DNA of 64,000 nt from Morganella psychrotolerans (GTDB taxonomy: Bacteria; Pseudomonadota; Gammaproteobacteria; Enterobacterales; Enterobacteriaceae): the NCBI RefSeq assembly GCF_001676055.1, contig NZ_LZEX01000023.1:186001-250000 (forward strand), read 5' to 3'. Under the pieces are notes generated by a model. It did no database searches. It was not told where the DNA came from and saw only the letters and a list, made by a program, of their open reading frames with translations. A program made the translations under genes and the position numbers. The stretch's first letter is position 1, and each line of letters starts with the position of its first letter. Below, in pieces: positions 50,738 to 58,854 of the stretch.

Positions 50738-51178
50738 TCGGGTAAAAAGTGGATAACACTACAGGATGGATATAGCGCAGAGTTAACAGGTGTACGCGTG
50801 CTATATTATTCCGGTATGCGGGGAAATAAAGAATCTCCGGCTAAAATAAGATATTTTAATATTATTAATAACAGTTCTGGTATGGCAGTTTATGGTTATT
50901 AATACGGGTAAATTAACAAAATGAAACAAAATAATATTATTTAAAATCTTTATGATTTTAGAGTGAAATGAAGCATTAAATAAAATGTTAGTTACTTTAT
51001 TCAGCATCCCTGCATTATGTAAAAACCGGAAGATATCTTTTATCGTTTGATTTTAAAGGAATTTAATTTCATTTGTGATTTGTTGTCATATTAATGATAT
51101 TACGTTCTCTTTATAATCGTTATATATCTATATTTATATCGATAATAAGTTACAGGATAATAAAGGTGAAAACATTTT
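50738..51178. other. AT-rich gene-free region
   Basis: No credible coding frame was found. A 71-codon frame over 50687-50902 lacks a ribosome binding site and covers the erpA terminator. The stretch is strongly AT-rich from 50830 onward and leads to the FNR-type promoter at 51179. Confidence 0.5.
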
Positions 51179-51219
51179 TTGATCCTGCTCAATGACCTTA
51201 TATTTCATTCCTCTACACT
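51179..51219 (+). promoter_or_regulatory. FNR class II-type promoter of the radical SAM/dms-like operon
   Basis: TTGAT-CCTG-CTCAA (51179-51192) is one mismatch from the FNR consensus. A TACACT -10-like hexamer lies at 51214-51219. If the box centre is at -41.5, the -10 falls within one base of this hexamer, the class II geometry. The predicted leader to the first gene is about 125 nt. Confidence 0.65.
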
Positions 51220-51352
51220 AAAGATGTAAAAATATTACACCTATTCCTCCGTAAATATGAGAATAACCCGGCGTGAATCACATCACCGGCTGTTAACCAT
51301 CAAATCGTGACCCCTGCCGACTGTCCCCGGCAATATACGTAAAGGAACAGCC

Positions 51353-52701
51353 ATGATTTATCCGCTGACAGAGCAGCACCTGAGCACTTACCGCAACAGC
51401 ACATTGCAGCGCTACGCGCAGCGCTATCTCGATATTGAAAAACAGACGCAGCAGGCGATTGCGCAGTATGGACTGACATTTGAAGCGCCATACCGGCGTC
51501 AGGTGCAGATTGATACATTGCGTAGTGAAGTAAAAGCGCTGGGGGCAACGTTTTCGAATAACGGCAAAAGTATTCACAGCAAATGGCTGTCCGGTGCCTG
51601 TGTGCAATGTCGCACGGGCGAGGGCAGCTATACCACGTTTTTATCGCTGAAATGCCACCGCGACTGCTATTTTTGTTTCAATCCGAACCAGGAAAATTAC
51701 GATGGTTTTCAGCATGAAATGCGCGATGCCATTGGTGAAGTGAATGCGATTGCGCAAGAGGGCTATCCGCTGAGCCATATTGCACTGACCGGCGGCGAGC
51801 CGCTGCTGTTCCGTCAGGAAAGTATCCGTTTCTTTGAGACAGTACAGGAAAAACTGCCGGGCGTTCATACCAGACTTTATACCGCAGGGGATCCGTTGGA
51901 TCGCAATACTGCGTTGGCACTGGCGGCAGCGGGTCTGAAAGAGTGCGTTTCAGTATCAAAATTGACGATCCGCCGGAAAAACGGGAAAAAGTACTCAGCC
52001 GTATCGCACTGGCGCGGGAGATTTTCCCCGATGTGATGGTGGAGATGCCGGTTATCCCGGGCAGTGAAGAACAGATGAACGAACTGCTGCTGAAACTGGA
52101 CGCTATCGGTATCGACGGTATTAATCTGCTGGAGTTCTGCTTTCCGCTGACCAATAGTCCTGAATATCAGGCACGGGGCTTTGCCCTGAAAAATCCGCCC
52201 TATGAAGTCTATTACAACTACTGGTACGCGGGCGGGCTGGCGGTTGCCGACAGTGAACTTGCCTGTCTGCGGGTGCTGAAATTTGCTCTGGAAAATAACC
52301 TTTCCACCGGCGTGCATTATTGCTCGCTGGAAAACAAACACACCGGGCAGGTGTATCAGAACAATGCTTTCTGTAATGCGGGTCCGCATTATCTTTTTTC
52401 TTCCCGTGACTATTTTTTCAAAAGCGCCAAGGTGTTCGGTGACGATTGTTCATGTGTCGCCGCTATCCTGCGTGAGGCTGGTCTGCCGTTTCATGAAGAT
52501 ATTCTGCATGATTTTTTACAATTCAATCCTGAATCGATTATGCATCTGACCTCTTTCCCCGATCTACCTGTTGCCCTTACTTCTCATATTGCGGAAGACG
52601 ACGGGCAGGGCAATCCGTTAATTAAAGAAGTGCGGGTGGAATTCACCACACCCGCTGAATTTTCGCCTGATGATATACACGGAGGTGTATGTGAGCAGTG
52701 A
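51353..52701 (+). pseudogene. Radical SAM protein, frameshifted, first gene of a molybdoenzyme operon
   Basis: The first frame (51353-52036) encodes the radical SAM core: CHRDCYFC (C101, C105, C108) binds the 4Fe-4S/SAM centre, followed by LTGGEPLLF. After AAAGLKE it shifts. The second frame resumes as RFSIKIDDPPEKREKVLS and continues to 52701, with VMVEMPVIPGSEEQ, LLEFCFPL, HYCSLENKHTGQ and several Cys near the C-terminus (CNAG, DDCSCV). One base missing near 51942-51944 explains the break. Restored, the protein is 449 residues. It precedes a TorD chaperone and a DMSO-reductase-like trio, so a maturation or cofactor role for that enzyme is likely. No exact family name is claimed. Confidence 0.82.
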
Positions 52702-53368
52702 CAGCCGGGAACTTGATTATCTGTATGCGCGTCAGTTTGCTTATGACGTATTACGCCGCCTGCTGACAGAAGAGCCGACAGCAGAGCTGCTTGTTTATCT
52801 GCGCGATGAGGGGCTGTCTCTGTTCCCCGCCGATGAGAGCCTGCCAGCCATGCAGACCGCGCTGGATGCAATGCAGGATGATTTGAACACCCGTATGCTT
52901 AAAAGCGGTGCATCCGATTTTGAAACCCTGCACTGGGATTTCACCCGGTTGTTTATCGGGCCGGAATCCCCGCCTGCCGCGCCCTGGGAGTCAGTGTATG
53001 TCTCGCGGGATAAATTGTTGTTCCAGGAAAGCACTCTGAGTGTCAAAACCTTTTATCAGCAGCACGGATTTCATCTGCCGGAAACAGAGTATGAAGCCGC
53101 CGACCATATCGGCTACGAGCTTGATTTTCTGTGGAATTTGAGTGTGAAAGCGTCACAGGCGCTTGATCGTGAACAGATTGGGGATATTACCGCGCCGTTG
53201 CAGGCGTCAGCTGAATTTATGCAGACGCATTTACTGGCCTTTATGACGCCGTTTTGCCGTGAACTGAATAATCACGCAGAGACGGTGTTTTACCGTCAGT
53301 TCAGTATTCTTCTTGAAGTTTTTACCCGTAACGACCATAAAAAAATCAATGAATTAATAAATTTATAA
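52691..53368 (+). CDS. TorD-family chaperone of the second molybdoenzyme operon
   Basis: 225 residues from a GTG start at 52691, chosen because ACGGAGGTGTAT directly precedes it. An ATG at 52670 would place the ribosome binding site inside the gene. The family blocks are APWESVYVSRDKLLFQESTLSVKTFY and AADHIGYELDFLW. It overlaps the radical SAM gene end by 11 nt and precedes the catalytic subunit by 35 nt, so it is the dedicated chaperone. Confidence 0.88.
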   Translation: MSSDSRELDYLYARQFAYDVLRRLLTEEPTAELLVYLRDEGLSLFPADESLPAMQTALDAMQDDLNTRMLKSGASDFETLHWDFTRLFIGPESPPAAPWESVYVSRDKLLFQESTLSVKTFYQQHGFHLPETEYEAADHIGYELDFLWNLSVKASQALDREQIGDITAPLQASAEFMQTHLLAFMTPFCRELNNHAETVFYRQFSILLEVFTRNDHKKINELINL

Positions 53369-53403
53369 TAATAATTTTAAAACCTGATGATGAGGTATGA
53401 GCA

Positions 53404-55983
53404 ATGTCAGACAGACAAAAAACAGGCTTAACCCGCCGTTCATTTGTAAAATGGACGACAGCGGCATCAGCTATGGCTGCACTGCCGTTAAGCAGACAAC
53501 TTCATGCTGCGACACCGGCACCGGAAAAAACAACGCCCGACGCCGGGACTGCTGCCAAAGGGCAGTGGAAACCGGTCGCCTGCTGGCATAACTGCGGCGG
53601 GCGCTGTGTAAACAAAGCGCTGGTTGTTGATGGCGTGGTAGTCAGACAAAAAACCGATGATGTGGTTGCCGACTCGCCGGACTTCCCGCAGCAGCGCGGA
53701 TGTCTGCGCGGGCGCTCACAGCGTAAACAGGTTTTCGGTGCAGATCGCCTGAAATACCCGATGAAACGCAAAGGTTGGGCACCGGGCGGCGGGGATAAAA
53801 CCTTGCGCGGGCGCGACCAGTGGGTGCGCATCAGTTGGGATGAGGCGCTGGATATCGTCGCTTCTGAAACCAAACGGATCACCGGGCAGCACGGCAACGA
53901 ATCTCTCTGGGTGACCGGCGGGAACGGTACGGATTTCCAGAGCGTGTTCGCCAAAGCAGGCGGTTTTACCGGTGACTGGGGAACCACCTCCTGGGGCGCC
54001 TGGTTTGAAACCCCGGCACACCTGGGTCTGCTGGAAGGATTTTACACCTTCGGCACCAATGACCGCTTTGATATGCGCAACTCACAGCTGATTGTGATGT
54101 GGGGTGCGAACCCGGCCTGGAGCAGTCCGGGCAGCCCGACGTATAACTATTATCAGGCGAAAAAAGCCGGTGCGCGTTTTATCAGTATTGATCCGAGCTA
54201 CACGGCAACGGCAGAACTGATGGATGCAGACTGGTATCCGATCAATCCGGGAACCGACCACGCGCTGGCGCTGGGCATTATGTCCGCACTGCTGGAAATG
54301 GACAGCCCGGCGAACCCGCTGATTGACTGGGATTTCCTGCGCCGCTGCACAGTGGGCTTTGATGAAACCAATATGCCTGCGGGTGCGGATCGTCAGAAAA
54401 ACTTCAAAGATTACCTGCTGGGAACCTACAGCGGTGAACCGAAAACCCCGGAATGGGCATCGGACATTACCGGAATTCCGGCGTCTGATATCCGCTCGCT
54501 GGCACGCCAAATCGGCGGCACACAGCGGGTGGCGCTGTTAACCGGCTGGGCGCCTGCCCGTATTCATAACGGTGAAGGATGGGTTCAGGCGTTTTCAACG
54601 CTCGGATTTATGACCGGGCATATGGGGCGTCCGGGGCGTATGACCGGGGTGAGTTGTCACTTTGCGGCAGGTAATAACGGAACACGGCTGGTGGTCGCCG
54701 GTGCAAACGGGTTGCCTGCGGTGAAAAACCCGGTCAGCCTGAAAATCAATCACAACGAACTGAACCGCGCATTGCTGGAGAAAAAATTCCGCCAGCGCGG
54801 TACAGGTGATGTGGATGCCAATATTCAGATGATTTTTCATCCGTTTAACGCCACATTGCAGACCCGCGCCAATATCATGCAGGGAATCGAAGCCTATCGT
54901 CAGGGGGTTGAGTTTATCGCGACCGCCGCGTATGTCCCGCATACCTGTGCGAAATATTCTGATCTGATCCTGCCGGTGACGACAGAGTGGGAGCGCGAGG
55001 GAACCATTCTTAATCCGAGTAACCGCGAAGTTATTATTGCCGCGGTGAATGTCACTCCGCCACTGTATGAGGCGAAAAGTGATCAGTGGATAGCAAAAGA
55101 GCTGGGTAAACGCCTGGGTGTGAATGTGGATGAGATCTTCCCAATCTCTGAAAAACAGCAGTTTTTCAATAAACTGAATGGTGCCACTATCATCACGGAA
55201 GACGGTGTTAGCAAAGCACCGCTGTTTACGGTCACTCAGGCTGATATTGATGAATGGCAGGTAACCGGTACGCCGCAGGAAGGGCGCATCACGCTCAATG
55301 AATTCCTGACCAAAGGGAAGTATCAGGTAGAGCGTACGGCGGATGATAACTACAGTTATATTGCCTATGAAGACTTTATCCGCGACCCGGCAGCAAACCC
55401 GCGTCCGACACCGAGCGGTAAGTTTGAAATCTACTGTGAAACCCTGGTTGAGAAAGCAAAAGAGTGCGGCTGGACTGAATTACCGCCTATTCCTGAGTAT
55501 ATTCCGTCCGCCAGCGGCTATGAAGCCAGTTTCAGTGATTTCGCCAAAAAAGAGAAAGGTGATTATCCGTTCCAGGTCTATAACCCGCACTATCTGCGGC
55601 GCTCACACAGTACGCTGGATAACGTGCCGTGGCTGCGCGAGCAGTGGCCGAGCCCTGTCTATATTAACGCTTCCGATGCAAAACGCCTGGATATTAAGCA
55701 GGGTGAAACCGTTATGGTCACCAGCCCGCAGGGTAAAATTCTGCGCCCGGCGCTGGTCACCCAGACCATGAAACCCGGCGTGATCGCTCTGCCGCACGGC
55801 AGCTGGACCAATGTGGATGAAACCACCGGCATTGATATGGCGGGGGCGGATAACACACTGACTATTCAGGTGCCGACCGGGCTTGGAACATCCGGATGGA
55901 ACACGATGCTGTGTAATATCGAAAAATGGCATGGCGAACAGTTGACAGAAGATGCGCGACTGCCGCAGCGGATCATCGGATAA
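53404..55983 (+). CDS. DMSO-reductase-family molybdoenzyme, catalytic subunit (substrate unknown)
   Basis: 859 residues with a Tat signal (LTRRSFVKWTTAASAMAAL ... LHAA). The Fe-S motif is CWHNCGGRC with a fourth Cys in QRGCLRGR. The family block DRLKYPMKRKGWAPGGG and the C-terminal HSTLDNVPWLREQWPSPVYIN pterin region are present. The likely molybdenum-ligand stretch is GDWGTTSWGAWFETPAH. It differs clearly from the DmsA at 43358 (length, CX3CX3C spacing), so it is a separate enzyme and not a recent duplicate. Partners are the ferredoxin and anchor genes that follow. Confidence 0.87.
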   Translation: MSDRQKTGLTRRSFVKWTTAASAMAALPLSRQLHAATPAPEKTTPDAGTAAKGQWKPVACWHNCGGRCVNKALVVDGVVVRQKTDDVVADSPDFPQQRGCLRGRSQRKQVFGADRLKYPMKRKGWAPGGGDKTLRGRDQWVRISWDEALDIVASETKRITGQHGNESLWVTGGNGTDFQSVFAKAGGFTGDWGTTSWGAWFETPAHLGLLEGFYTFGTNDRFDMRNSQLIVMWGANPAWSSPGSPTYNYYQAKKAGARFISIDPSYTATAELMDADWYPINPGTDHALALGIMSALLEMDSPANPLIDWDFLRRCTVGFDETNMPAGADRQKNFKDYLLGTYSGEPKTPEWASDITGIPASDIRSLARQIGGTQRVALLTGWAPARIHNGEGWVQAFSTLGFMTGHMGRPGRMTGVSCHFAAGNNGTRLVVAGANGLPAVKNPVSLKINHNELNRALLEKKFRQRGTGDVDANIQMIFHPFNATLQTRANIMQGIEAYRQGVEFIATAAYVPHTCAKYSDLILPVTTEWEREGTILNPSNREVIIAAVNVTPPLYEAKSDQWIAKELGKRLGVNVDEIFPISEKQQFFNKLNGATIITEDGVSKAPLFTVTQADIDEWQVTGTPQEGRITLNEFLTKGKYQVERTADDNYSYIAYEDFIRDPAANPRPTPSGKFEIYCETLVEKAKECGWTELPPIPEYIPSASGYEASFSDFAKKEKGDYPFQVYNPHYLRRSHSTLDNVPWLREQWPSPVYINASDAKRLDIKQGETVMVTSPQGKILRPALVTQTMKPGVIALPHGSWTNVDETTGIDMAGADNTLTIQVPTGLGTSGWNTMLCNIEKWHGEQLTEDARLPQRIIG

Positions 55984-55998
55984 GGGGCACAGACAGAT

Positions 55999-56541
55999 AT
56001 GGACAAACAAGTAGGATTTTATATTAATGTCGCTGCCTGCATCGGTTGTAAAACCTGTGTTGTGGCGTGTAAGGATAAGAACGATCTCGAGGTCGGGCGT
56101 AATTTCCGCCGGGTTTATGACATTGAGGTTGGTGAGTATCCACGCCCGCGCCGCTGGCATCTCTCCATCGCCTGTAACCATTGTGACGACCCGCAGTGTG
56201 TCAGCCATTGCCCGACCACGGCAATGCATAAGCGGGAAGAGGATGGTGTGGTGCTGGTGGATCATGATAAATGTGTGGGCTGCCGTTATTGCACCTGGGC
56301 GTGTCCGTATGAAGCGCCGCAGTTTGACCCCGCTATCGGGATGATGACCAAGTGCGATACCTGCCTGGATCTGCGTGAGCAGGGCGGTAATCCGATGTGT
56401 GTGGATTCCTGTCCGATGCGTGCAATTGAGTTCGGTCTTATCAGTGAACTGCGTAAAAAACACGGTACGAACGCGGATATCGCCGGGCTGCCAAGCTCAT
56501 CCATTACCAAACCGAACCTTGTGGTCGGGATGAAAGGATAA
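55999..56541 (+). CDS. DmsB-like ferredoxin subunit
   Basis: 180 residues, four Cys clusters (CIGCKTCVVAC, CNHCDDPQCVSHC, CVGCRYCTWACPYEA, CDTCLDLREQ ... CVDSC), with CPTTAMHKR as in DmsB. It is shorter than the other DmsB (214), mainly at the N- and C-termini. It moves electrons between the anchor and the catalytic subunit. Confidence 0.9.
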   Translation: MDKQVGFYINVAACIGCKTCVVACKDKNDLEVGRNFRRVYDIEVGEYPRPRRWHLSIACNHCDDPQCVSHCPTTAMHKREEDGVVLVDHDKCVGCRYCTWACPYEAPQFDPAIGMMTKCDTCLDLREQGGNPMCVDSCPMRAIEFGLISELRKKHGTNADIAGLPSSSITKPNLVVGMKG

Positions 56542-56552
56542 GGAGAATTATC

Positions 56553-57407
56553 ATGCATGAACTGCCTCTTGTTATATTCACCTTATTTATGCAGGCGTCA
56601 GTCGGCTGTCTGGTGATCACATTGCTCTGCTATTTCCGTCTGTTCGGCAGCAAAGATCCTCAAATTGCGATGAAATGGGTGCGTGCGCCACTGATCGCGA
56701 GCTTCCTGCTGGGCTGCGCCGGGTTGCTCGGCTCCCTGTTCCACATGGGAAATCCGCTGCACATGTTTTACACCCTGATGCACGTTTCTTCATCGTGGAT
56801 GAGCCGTGAGGTTCTGGCAACCGCTGTCTATATGGGGTTGTTGTTCCTCAGTGTTGCACTGCTGCTGTTAAAACAGAAAGTGAATGGTTTGCTGCTGCTG
56901 TTAAGTGCCGCAGCAGGGCTGGTGTATATGTATGCGATGTCTGCCCTTTACGCCGATACCCTGTTCACGCTGTGGAGTGGTTTGTTCACATTTGCCGGTT
57001 TTGCCGGGACGATGCTGCTGACAGGCGGGATAATCTCTGCACTGCTGCTGGTAACAGCACTGGGCTATGCCCGTGAAGATGAACTGATCCGCCGTGTCGT
57101 AAAAATTGCACTGGCGGCAGGTGTGGCAGGGCTTCTGCTGATGCTGCTGGGCGCACTGTCGCTGCTGGGTAATATCGGCGAGCCAATCTATATGGGTATG
57201 ACACCACGGGCGATGCCGGAAGGATTGCTGAGCCTGAATATTATCCGTGTTGTACTGATTGGTCTGGGATTATTTTTTGCCGGGCGTCTGCTGTGTCAGA
57301 AACAGGCTGAGATAACCAATGCCACGCTGATAATGTCACTGGCAACAGTCTGTGTTTTTGCCGGGGAAGCGGTGGGCAGGGTAGTCTTCTTCTCTCTCGG
57401 TGGCTGA
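56553..57407 (+). CDS. DmsC-like membrane anchor subunit
   Basis: 284 residues with about eight TM helices. It shows DmsC-type SLFHMGNPLHMFYTLMHVSSSWMSREVLA in the second/third helix region. It is the quinol-oxidising anchor. Its stop is immediately followed by an ERIC-type element. Confidence 0.87.
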   Translation: MHELPLVIFTLFMQASVGCLVITLLCYFRLFGSKDPQIAMKWVRAPLIASFLLGCAGLLGSLFHMGNPLHMFYTLMHVSSSWMSREVLATAVYMGLLFLSVALLLLKQKVNGLLLLLSAAAGLVYMYAMSALYADTLFTLWSGLFTFAGFAGTMLLTGGIISALLLVTALGYAREDELIRRVVKIALAAGVAGLLLMLLGALSLLGNIGEPIYMGMTPRAMPEGLLSLNIIRVVLIGLGLFFAGRLLCQKQAEITNATLIMSLATVCVFAGEAVGRVVFFSLGG

Positions 57408-57468
57408 TATACTCTTATTCATTCAACCTGCAGGTTCGTTGGCTGCATCCTGAATGACGTTGGGTATA
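57408..57468. repeat. ERIC-type palindromic element, shortened (61 bp)
   Basis: The ends are TATACTC and GGGTATA, and the arms are as in the 15026 copy. It starts on the base after the DmsC-like stop codon, so it forms the 3' UTR hairpin of that operon, just ahead of the terminator. Confidence 0.82.
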
Positions 57469-57489
57469 TAATTAATTGAATCATCGATA

Positions 57490-57525
57490 AAAAAAATCCG
57501 GATGAGAATGCATCCGGATTTTTTT
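57490..57525. terminator. Bidirectional terminator
   Basis: A run of A, ATCCGGATG, a 6-nt loop, CATCCGGAT, run of T, between the DmsC-like gene and the convergent macrodomain gene. Confidence 0.9.
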
Positions 57526-57554
57526 ATGCTGTACTTACAGAGGGCAGAGGGTAA

Positions 57555-58523
57555 TCAGCGGGTCAGGATCACTTCTCCTAAAATATTATCTTTCAGCAAC
57601 CCGCCATTTTTTGCCTGATAAAGAACAAAATCAATATCACGCGCCTGATAACGTTCGCGCAGAATAGTGGTGATTTCTTTAATCGGCTTGCCCTGTAATA
57701 ACCCGTCAATCACCATCGCCAGCATCAGTGACTGATCACTGTATGTCAGTGGATTAAGTGAGCCCATCACCCGGTTCAGGTAATGATCAAACGCCGGCAG
57801 CGGATTCTCCGGATTCTCCCGGTTCAGTTTGATCTGAACATCAATCAATGTATTAAAATCAATACCATGATTAGCAATCCAGTCACGTAATTCATTGACG
57901 TAGGCATCCACATCATCTGAATGCAGGGTGCTGATGGTGCCGCTGAAATTAAACAGATTCACCCCGCTGAGCCGCTGCAGAATATAAATTGCAACATACA
58001 GATTATAGCGGGATGGGATCAGCAGGCAGTTATCAATCCACCAGACTAATACATGGCGCGGGCTGATACGGTCATCAATATATTTCGCCGGCGGATACAC
58101 CATGATATCAACATCGGTTAATTCACCCAGGTGAGTCTGGATCAGGTTATCCACCTGACGCCAGTCCAGCCCGCCGCTGCCACAGCCGAGTGCGGGCATT
58201 GCCACCGATTTCAGTCCCTGTTTTTTAATCAGTGCTTTCAGTTCCCGCAGGCCATTTTCGATAAATTCATAGCCGGAGGGAGAGTCCCATTTGTCACGGG
58301 TCGGAAAATTAATAATATTCCGGCCGTGCTCTTCGGTAACGGATAACTGTCCGATACCGATCTTATTGCTTTTACACAACGCCTCATAGGCCCGTGCATT
58401 TATCGGATAATCCAGTTTGAATTGATAGGCTATTCCTTTCCCCATTACACCCTGGCAGTTAACCGCGTTAACCAGACCCCGGGCATCCGATCTCAGTAAA
58501 TCGCCTTTAAGGTATTTAATCAT
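57555..58523 (-). CDS. Macrodomain protein with DarG-like architecture, no DarT partner
   Basis: 322 residues. Residues 1 to about 150 are an ADP-ribose-binding macrodomain: YLKGDLLRSDARGLVNAVNC, QGVMGKGIAYQFK, and the C-terminal PALGCGSGGLDW loop. These are the features of DarG and ALC1-like macrodomains that remove ADP-ribose from DNA or protein. Residues about 155-322 form a second helical domain (RHVLVWWIDNCLLIPSRYNLYVAIY onward), similar in size to the DarT-binding part of DarG. darT would be expected directly upstream, but only a btuF relic and an AT-rich leader are there. It may be an orphan antitoxin, an anti-effector hydrolase or a defence component. Confidence 0.82.
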   Translation of the reverse strand: MIKYLKGDLLRSDARGLVNAVNCQGVMGKGIAYQFKLDYPINARAYEALCKSNKIGIGQLSVTEEHGRNIINFPTRDKWDSPSGYEFIENGLRELKALIKKQGLKSVAMPALGCGSGGLDWRQVDNLIQTHLGELTDVDIMVYPPAKYIDDRISPRHVLVWWIDNCLLIPSRYNLYVAIYILQRLSGVNLFNFSGTISTLHSDDVDAYVNELRDWIANHGIDFNTLIDVQIKLNRENPENPLPAFDHYLNRVMGSLNPLTYSDQSLMLAMVIDGLLQGKPIKEITTILRERYQARDIDFVLYQAKNGGLLKDNILGEVILTR

Positions 58524-58554
58524 CGTTGCAGTCCGTTTCTTTTTTCACTCAATT

Positions 58555-58701
58555 CCTCCGCGGCCTTTAATCACAGGCAGATATGCCCCGAACCAATCCG
58601 GAATTATTCAGATTATAAATTATCCGGTTGCGGAGACCAGAATCCTCTGACATTGTCGCTTTCTCCGGCACCGACTGATATCAGAATCTTCTTGGGTTTG
58701 T
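58555..58701 (-). pseudogene. Decayed 3' fragment of btuF
   Basis: On the plus strand this segment parallels btuF 60655-60805 in order and orientation: GCGGCCT, CAGGC, GAACCAATC, TTGCGGAGACCAGAA, then GATATCAGAATC. It corresponds to about the last 50 codons of BtuF, with stops and small indels. The intact btuF lies 2 kb to the right, so the two copies flank the dCTP deaminase cassette as direct repeats. Confidence 0.8.
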
Positions 58702-58854
58702 TGTGAAAATAAAAAATTATCTAAGTAAAAATAATTAGCTAATATATTATTTGGAGTTCAATTTAAATAATTTGTCGTCATTGAAATATAGATATTGGTC
58801 ACTGAAATTATTTTTATACACACTAGTATTTATTCTTTTTTGATAGGGTGCCAT
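58702..58854 (+). ncRNA. AT-rich leader, candidate AvcI/DifV-type antitoxin RNA region
   Basis: 153 nt of very AT-rich sequence directly 5' of the dCTP deaminase gene, with no ORF. In the Vibrio AvcID/DcdV-DifV systems an inhibitory non-coding RNA is encoded just 5' of the deaminase gene and keeps it inactive until phage infection. The position is right. No sequence match could be tested, and RNA ends are not known. The candidate may extend into the btuF relic. Confidence 0.35.

Noticed and set aside
50687-50902. 71-codon frame after erpA
   Set aside because: It begins right at the erpA stop, spans its rho-independent terminator, and has no ribosome binding site.
58795-58854. TTG start extending the dCTP deaminase by 20 residues
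   Set aside because: The extension is hydrophobic AT-rich sequence with no ribosome binding site. The ATG at 58855 has AGGG and fits the family N-terminus.
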